Position numbers and translations under genes: made by a program
The notes under the pieces: model-generated
Told to the model about the DNA's origin: nothing
What the model saw: the letters and a program-made list of their open reading frames with translations, nothing else
Databases searched by the model: none
NCBI RefSeq assembly: GCF_000282995.1
Contig: NZ_ALEE01000067.1
Span: 1-10,334, forward strand
DNA length: 10,334 nucleotides
Direction of reading: 5' to 3'
DNA from: Melaminivora alkalimesophila
GTDB taxonomy: Bacteria > Pseudomonadota > Gammaproteobacteria > Burkholderiales > Burkholderiaceae_C
Shown: positions 5,903 to 10,334 of the stretch, piece by piece
Layout: every line of letters begins with the position of its first letter
Position numbering within the stretch: position 1 is the first letter of the stretch

Positions 5903-7141
5903 TCAACGGCCTTCCCCGGCGGGCTGCAGCGCACCCAGCTGCCGGCGCAGCGCCTGCGCCAGCCAGCCGCCTCCCAGCCAGTCCTCCAGCAAGGGCGACT
6001 CGCCCAGGCTGCGCTCCAGCACCGCGCGGGCCATGCCCTCGATGACCAGCGCCCGCGCCGTGCCCTCGTCCAGGCCGCGCTGCTGGGCATAGAAGAGTGC
6101 ATCCTCGGGCAGGGCGCCCCAGGTGGCTCCATGGGCGGCCTGCACCTTGTCGTGCAGGATCTCCAGGTGGGGCCGCAGGAACAGGCGCGGATTGCCGGCC
6201 AGCGGCACGCCCGACAGGCGCTGGTGGATGCTGGCCTCGTCCGCGCCGGGGGCGATGCGGGCGTGGGCGCTGCTGCCGCAGCGCGCGCCGCCTTCCGCAA
6301 GCGTGAGGGTTTCCACCTCGCTGCGCGCCTGGGCGGCCTGCAGACTGGCATTCAGCTGGTGGTCCAGTTGCCGCGTGCCGGCCAGCAACAGCGCGGAGTG
6401 GCGCGCCAGCGCATCCTCGCCCAGCAGCTCGACGGTGTTGCGCTGCAGGTGGTAGGACGCACCGATCGCGACCGTCGCCTGGTCGTAGCGTGCGCCGGCC
6501 GCGAGGCGCCCCTCCACGTGGTGTGCAAGGCTCGCGCCCGCACCCGGCGCCGCGACGCGCAGGTGTTCCAGCCGCGCGCCGGCGCCGAGCAGGACGTGGA
6601 CCTGCAGGTTCTGCACCTGCGCACCGCTGTTGGCAGGCATGTCCAGGCCTTCATGCACTTCCAGCAGCCGGCATTGCGCGCCCGGCTCCAGCTCGACGAC
6701 CAGCAGAGGCGCTTCGACGCTCGAGCGCGGCTGGTGCTGGAGCACCACGGAGACCGGCTCTGCAGCCGCCCGGATGCGCAGGCGTGCGCCCGCCGTGCAC
6801 AGTGCGCGGTGCGCCCAGGCAAAGGGTGCGACCTCGGTCTCGCCAGGGTGGGGCAGCTCGGCCAGCAGGGAGCGGCGCTGTTGCGGCTCCAGGGCGCTCA
6901 GTTCCTCGAACGCCACGGCGGGCGGGGTGCCGGCCGCCTCCTCGGGAAGGCCGATGCGCCAGCCGCTGGCGGCGGCAGTGTCGTCGTGCGTGTGCGTGGG
7001 CCGCTCGCTGCCGAGCCACAGCTCCATGGGCGGCGGCGGCAGGTTGCGAAAAGCCTCGCTGCGGCGCGCGATCCAGCCGCGCTGCTGCAGGTGCTCGCGC
7101 GCTGCCCGGGGGTCGTCCAGGGGTCTCACGGCAAGGTCCAT
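5903..7141 (-). CDS. sufD: SufD, scaffold subunit of the SufBC2D complex
   Basis: The product has 412 residues, near the 423 of E. coli SufD. It pairs with SufB to form the cytoplasmic scaffold on which clusters are built and is needed for iron acquisition by the complex. The middle is the Gly/Ala/His-rich parallel beta-helix of the SufBD family. The C-terminal helical domain contains HGATWGALPEDALFYAQQRG (337-356). His337 aligns with E. coli His360, which is needed for cluster assembly. The nearby cysteine (Cys358 in E. coli) is Ala335 here. The family's KPQLEI segment reads LRPHLEI (322-328), so this SufD is fairly divergent. The ATG at 7141 is chosen because GGAGG lies nine bases upstream and the sufC stop ends four bases before it. 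A longer frame to 7222 overlaps sufC and adds residues unlike the family. Confidence 0.94.
   Translation of the reverse strand: MDLAVRPLDDPRAAREHLQQRGWIARRSEAFRNLPPPPMELWLGSERPTHTHDDTAAASGWRIGLPEEAAGTPPAVAFEELSALEPQQRRSLLAELPHPGETEVAPFAWAHRALCTAGARLRIRAAAEPVSVVLQHQPRSSVEAPLLVVELEPGAQCRLLEVHEGLDMPANSGAQVQNLQVHVLLGAGARLEHLRVAAPGAGASLAHHVEGRLAAGARYDQATVAIGASYHLQRNTVELLGEDALARHSALLLAGTRQLDHQLNASLQAAQARSEVETLTLAEGGARCGSSAHARIAPGADEASIHQRLSGVPLAGNPRLFLRPHLEILHDKVQAAHGATWGALPEDALFYAQQRGLDEGTARALVIEGMARAVLERSLGESPLLEDWLGGGWLAQALRRQLGALQPAGEGR
5911..5917 (-). promoter_or_regulatory. Ribosome-binding site that fixes the sufS start
   Basis: On the minus strand this reads GGGGAAG, inside the 3' end of sufD. 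It is ten bases from the ATG at 5900 but only four from the competing TTG at 5906, so it supports the ATG. Confidence 0.6.
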
Positions 7142-7145
7142 GGCT

Positions 7146-7910
7146 TCAGGCCTCCACCGGTTGGGGCGCAAAGCCGTGTTCCGCGATGGTGCGCGCCAGT
7201 TCCATTCCGCCCGCCTCGGCAATGCGCCCGTCCTGCAGCCGCAGCACGGCGTCGGGCGCGAGCAGCTCGATCATGGTGAGGTAGTGCGAGATCACCACGA
7301 AGGCCGTGCCTTCGGCGCGCATGCGCTCCACCAGGGCGACCACGGCGCGCACGCCATCCACGTCCATGCCGGAGTCGATCTCGTCCAGCAGCGCGACCTT
7401 GGGGCGCAGCATCGACAGCTGCAGCAGCTCGTTGCGCTTGCGCTCTCCTCCCGAGAATCCCTCGTTGACCGGGCGTGCCAGCATCGCCGCCGGCAGGCCG
7501 AGGTCGCTGGCCGCCTGCTTGGCGCCCGACAGGAAGTCGAAGGCATCCAGTGGCGGCTCGTCCCGCGCCGCGCGCTGGGCGTTCAGCGCCGTGCGGATGA
7601 ACAGGTTGTTCTTCACGCCGGGCACGTCCGGCGGCGCCTGGAAAGAGACGAACAGCCCGGCGCGGGCGCGCTCGTGCGCTGCCAGGGACAGCAGGTCCTT
7701 GCCGTCCAGCAGGGCCTGTCCGCCCTGCACGTGGTAGCGCGGATGGCCGGCCAGGGCCAGGCCGAGCGTGCTCTTGCCGCTGCCGTTGGCACCCATCAAC
7801 ACGGTGAGCGAGCCCGGCGCCACGTCCAGCGACACGGATTGCAGCACGGTGCGCTCGCCGACCTGCACGCGCAGGTCGCGCACTTCGAGCACGGGAGTGG
7901 GGTGGTTCAT
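7146..7910 (-). CDS. sufC: SufC, ABC-type ATPase of the Suf complex
   Basis: The product has 254 residues, close to the 248 of E. coli SufC. It is a soluble ABC ATPase that binds SufB and SufD and drives the shape change needed for cluster assembly; it is not a transporter. Walker A is GANGSGKST (40-48) with Lys46. The Q-loop is Gln91 in SFQAPPDVPG, the signature is FSGGERKRNE (152-161), Walker B is VALLDEIDSGMD (172-183) and the switch His is 209. The SGGE(R/K)KRNE signature and the DEIDSGLD-like Walker B are diagnostic for SufC. The ATG at 7910 has GAAGGA six bases upstream. A frame open to 8801 is read-through antisense of coding sense in sufB and was cut back. The gene starts 47 bases after sufB, the only real gap in the operon, and ends four bases before sufD. 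Confidence 0.98.
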   Translation of the reverse strand: MNHPTPVLEVRDLRVQVGERTVLQSVSLDVAPGSLTVLMGANGSGKSTLGLALAGHPRYHVQGGQALLDGKDLLSLAAHERARAGLFVSFQAPPDVPGVKNNLFIRTALNAQRAARDEPPLDAFDFLSGAKQAASDLGLPAAMLARPVNEGFSGGERKRNELLQLSMLRPKVALLDEIDSGMDVDGVRAVVALVERMRAEGTAFVVISHYLTMIELLAPDAVLRLQDGRIAEAGGMELARTIAEHGFAPQPVEA

Positions 7911-7957
7911 GGGGGTTCCTTCTCTGTTTGTCCGGTTCTGGTGATCGGCGGCCGGGC

Positions 7958-9427
<1,470 letters not shown>

Positions 9428-9440
9428 GCAGGTCCTCTCG

Positions 9441-9472
9441 ATTTAATATGTATGTAGTATGCATCTTTTATC
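9441..9472. promoter_or_regulatory. AT-rich block upstream of sufB with imperfect dyad
   Basis: This stretch in the 9428-9586 divergent spacer is strongly AT-rich, whereas both flanks are GC-rich, so it probably holds the suf promoter. An imperfect dyad is centred on A9456: ATGTATG (9448-9454) facing TATGCAT (9458-9464), with most positions pairing. TATG also repeats at 9447, 9451 and 9458. CATACT on the minus strand (9461-9456) is a weak -10 candidate. I see no clear match to a known IscR or Fur site. Regulator identity is unknown. Confidence 0.35.
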
Positions 9473-9586
9473 CTGGGCTGCGGAAGGCAGATCGGGAATC
9501 CTCACGCAAGCCATGGAGATTGAAGGCCCGGCACTGCTCTACCATGCGGACTGCCCTTGATGCCGTCCAGTTTCCGGAGACTGTCC

Positions 9587-10334
9587 ATGCCCCCTTCCGA
9601 GCAAATCCATGACTTCGCCGTGGTCGGCGCCGGCATTGCGGGCGCATCGGTGGCCTGGGAACTGGCCGCTTTCGGCAGCGTCCTGGTGCTGGAGCGCGAA
9701 TCGCAGCCCGGCTACCACACGACGGGGCGCTCGGCAGCGCTCTACAGCGCCACGTATGGCACGCTCCTGATCCAGGCCCTGACGCGCGCCAGCCGCGCCT
9801 TCTACGACGAACCCCCTGCCGAGTTCGGCACCAGCGCACCAATCCTCACGCCCCGGGGCGTGGTCTATGTGGCCCGGCCGGACCAGCTCGGGTTGTTGGA
9901 GGCGATGCTGGCCGATGCCCGCCAGCGCAACCCGGGAGTGCGGCGCCTGGGGCGGGACGAGCTGCTGGCGCAGGTCCCCTGCCTGCGGCACGAGGTCGTG
10001 GCCGCTGGGATGAGCGAGCCCGGCGCGGCCGACATCGACGTGCACGCCCTGCACCAGGGCTACCTGCGCGGACTGCGCCGGCGCGGCGCGCTGCTTCGCA
10101 CCGACGCCGAGGTGGTGGCGCTGCAGCCTCGCGGCGAAGGCTGGCAGCTGCGGCTGGCCGACGGGACGCAGCTGCAGGCGCGTGCCGTGGTCAATGCGGC
10201 CGGGGCCTGGGCGGACGAGCTGGCGCGGCTCGCGGGCGTGCCGCCCATCGGCCTGGAGCCGCGCCGGCGCACGGCCTTCACCTTCGCGCCACCGGCCGGC
10301 GCCGAGATCGGCGGCTGGCCGGCCGTCATCGGCG
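9587..10334 (+). CDS. DauA-like FAD-dependent D-amino-acid dehydrogenase, 3' end cut by window
   Basis: Reading stays open from the ATG at 9587 to the window end, giving 249 residues of a protein probably near 375. GGAGA lies six bases upstream. The N-terminus has the FAD-binding GAGIAG (14-19) with Glu37 ending strand two, then QPGYHTTGRSAALY (40-53), DIDVHALHQGYLRG (149-162), VVNAAGAWAD (201-210) and EPRRRTAF (224-231). This matches the DAO family and, from memory, most closely D-arginine dehydrogenase DauA of Pseudomonas aeruginosa. Such enzymes oxidise D-amino acids to imino acids, passing electrons to the respiratory chain or another acceptor. Tyr57 aligns with DauA Tyr53, but DauA His48 and Glu87 are Leu52 and Val92 here, so D-arginine is probably not the substrate. 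Glycine or sarcosine oxidase-like activity is an alternative. It diverges from sufB; no functional link is evident. Confidence 0.9.
   Translation, partial: MPPSEQIHDFAVVGAGIAGASVAWELAAFGSVLVLERESQPGYHTTGRSAALYSATYGTLLIQALTRASRAFYDEPPAEFGTSAPILTPRGVVYVARPDQLGLLEAMLADARQRNPGVRRLGRDELLAQVPCLRHEVVAAGMSEPGAADIDVHALHQGYLRGLRRRGALLRTDAEVVALQPRGEGWQLRLADGTQLQARAVVNAAGAWADELARLAGVPPIGLEPRRRTAFTFAPPAGAEIGGWPAVIG

Noticed and set aside
4746..6092. 448-codon plus-strand open frame antisense to sufS and part of sufD
   Set aside because: Composition-driven shadow of conserved minus-strand genes, without recognisable domain or ribosome-binding support.
9513..9586. ATG at 9513 as start of the flavoprotein gene
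   Set aside because: It is not in frame with the FAD-binding motif; the ATG at 9587 is in frame and has GGAGA six bases upstream.
9428..9586. IscR- or Fur-type operator upstream of sufB
   Set aside because: I looked for the known palindromes and found no convincing match on either strand.

Overview
The window is gene-dense, GC-rich chromosomal DNA with short intergenic gaps, and everything identifiable is housekeeping in type. The pairing of a divergent xseA with an exbB-exbD-(lpxK) run, plus the protein sequences themselves, suggests a betaproteobacterium, most likely Burkholderiales (Comamonadaceae or Alcaligenaceae). That assignment is from memory of gene neighbourhoods, not a search. I see no tRNA, rRNA, CRISPR array, insertion sequence or phage gene.

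Left part (1-1142, minus strand): exbB, exbD and the first 12 codons of a gene that is probably lpxK form one operon. ExbB and ExbD build an inner-membrane proton channel of the TonB-energising type. A 325-base divergent spacer (1143-1467) holds an exact DnaA-box sequence with a degenerate tandem copy and an AT-rich block. Rightward from it run xseA (exonuclease VII large subunit) and sodB (iron superoxide dismutase). The sodB leader carries a perfect 8-bp stem-loop. A strong bidirectional terminator separates sodB from the convergent suf operon.

Centre and right (3608-9427, minus strand): a complete, tightly packed suf operon, transcribed sufB-sufC-sufD-sufS-sufU-sufT, makes iron-sulfur clusters. 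SufS takes sulfur from cysteine, SufU is the likely zinc-dependent sulfur acceptor, SufBC2D is the ATP-driven scaffold, and SufT is a DUF59/MIP18-like maturation factor. There is no sufA, no sufE and no Rrf2-type regulator in the window, so this is the SufU-type operon better known from Gram-positive bacteria. SufS keeps the His that swaps zinc with SufU in Bacillus.

Far right (9587-10334, plus strand): divergent from sufB is the N-terminal 249 residues of a D-amino-acid-dehydrogenase-like flavoprotein resembling DauA, with two substrate-pocket residues apparently changed.

I found no convincing previously undescribed system. The most useful observations are the SufS/SufU signature, the altered DauA-like pocket, the missing SufD cysteine, the missing ExbB channel glutamate and a few regulatory elements.
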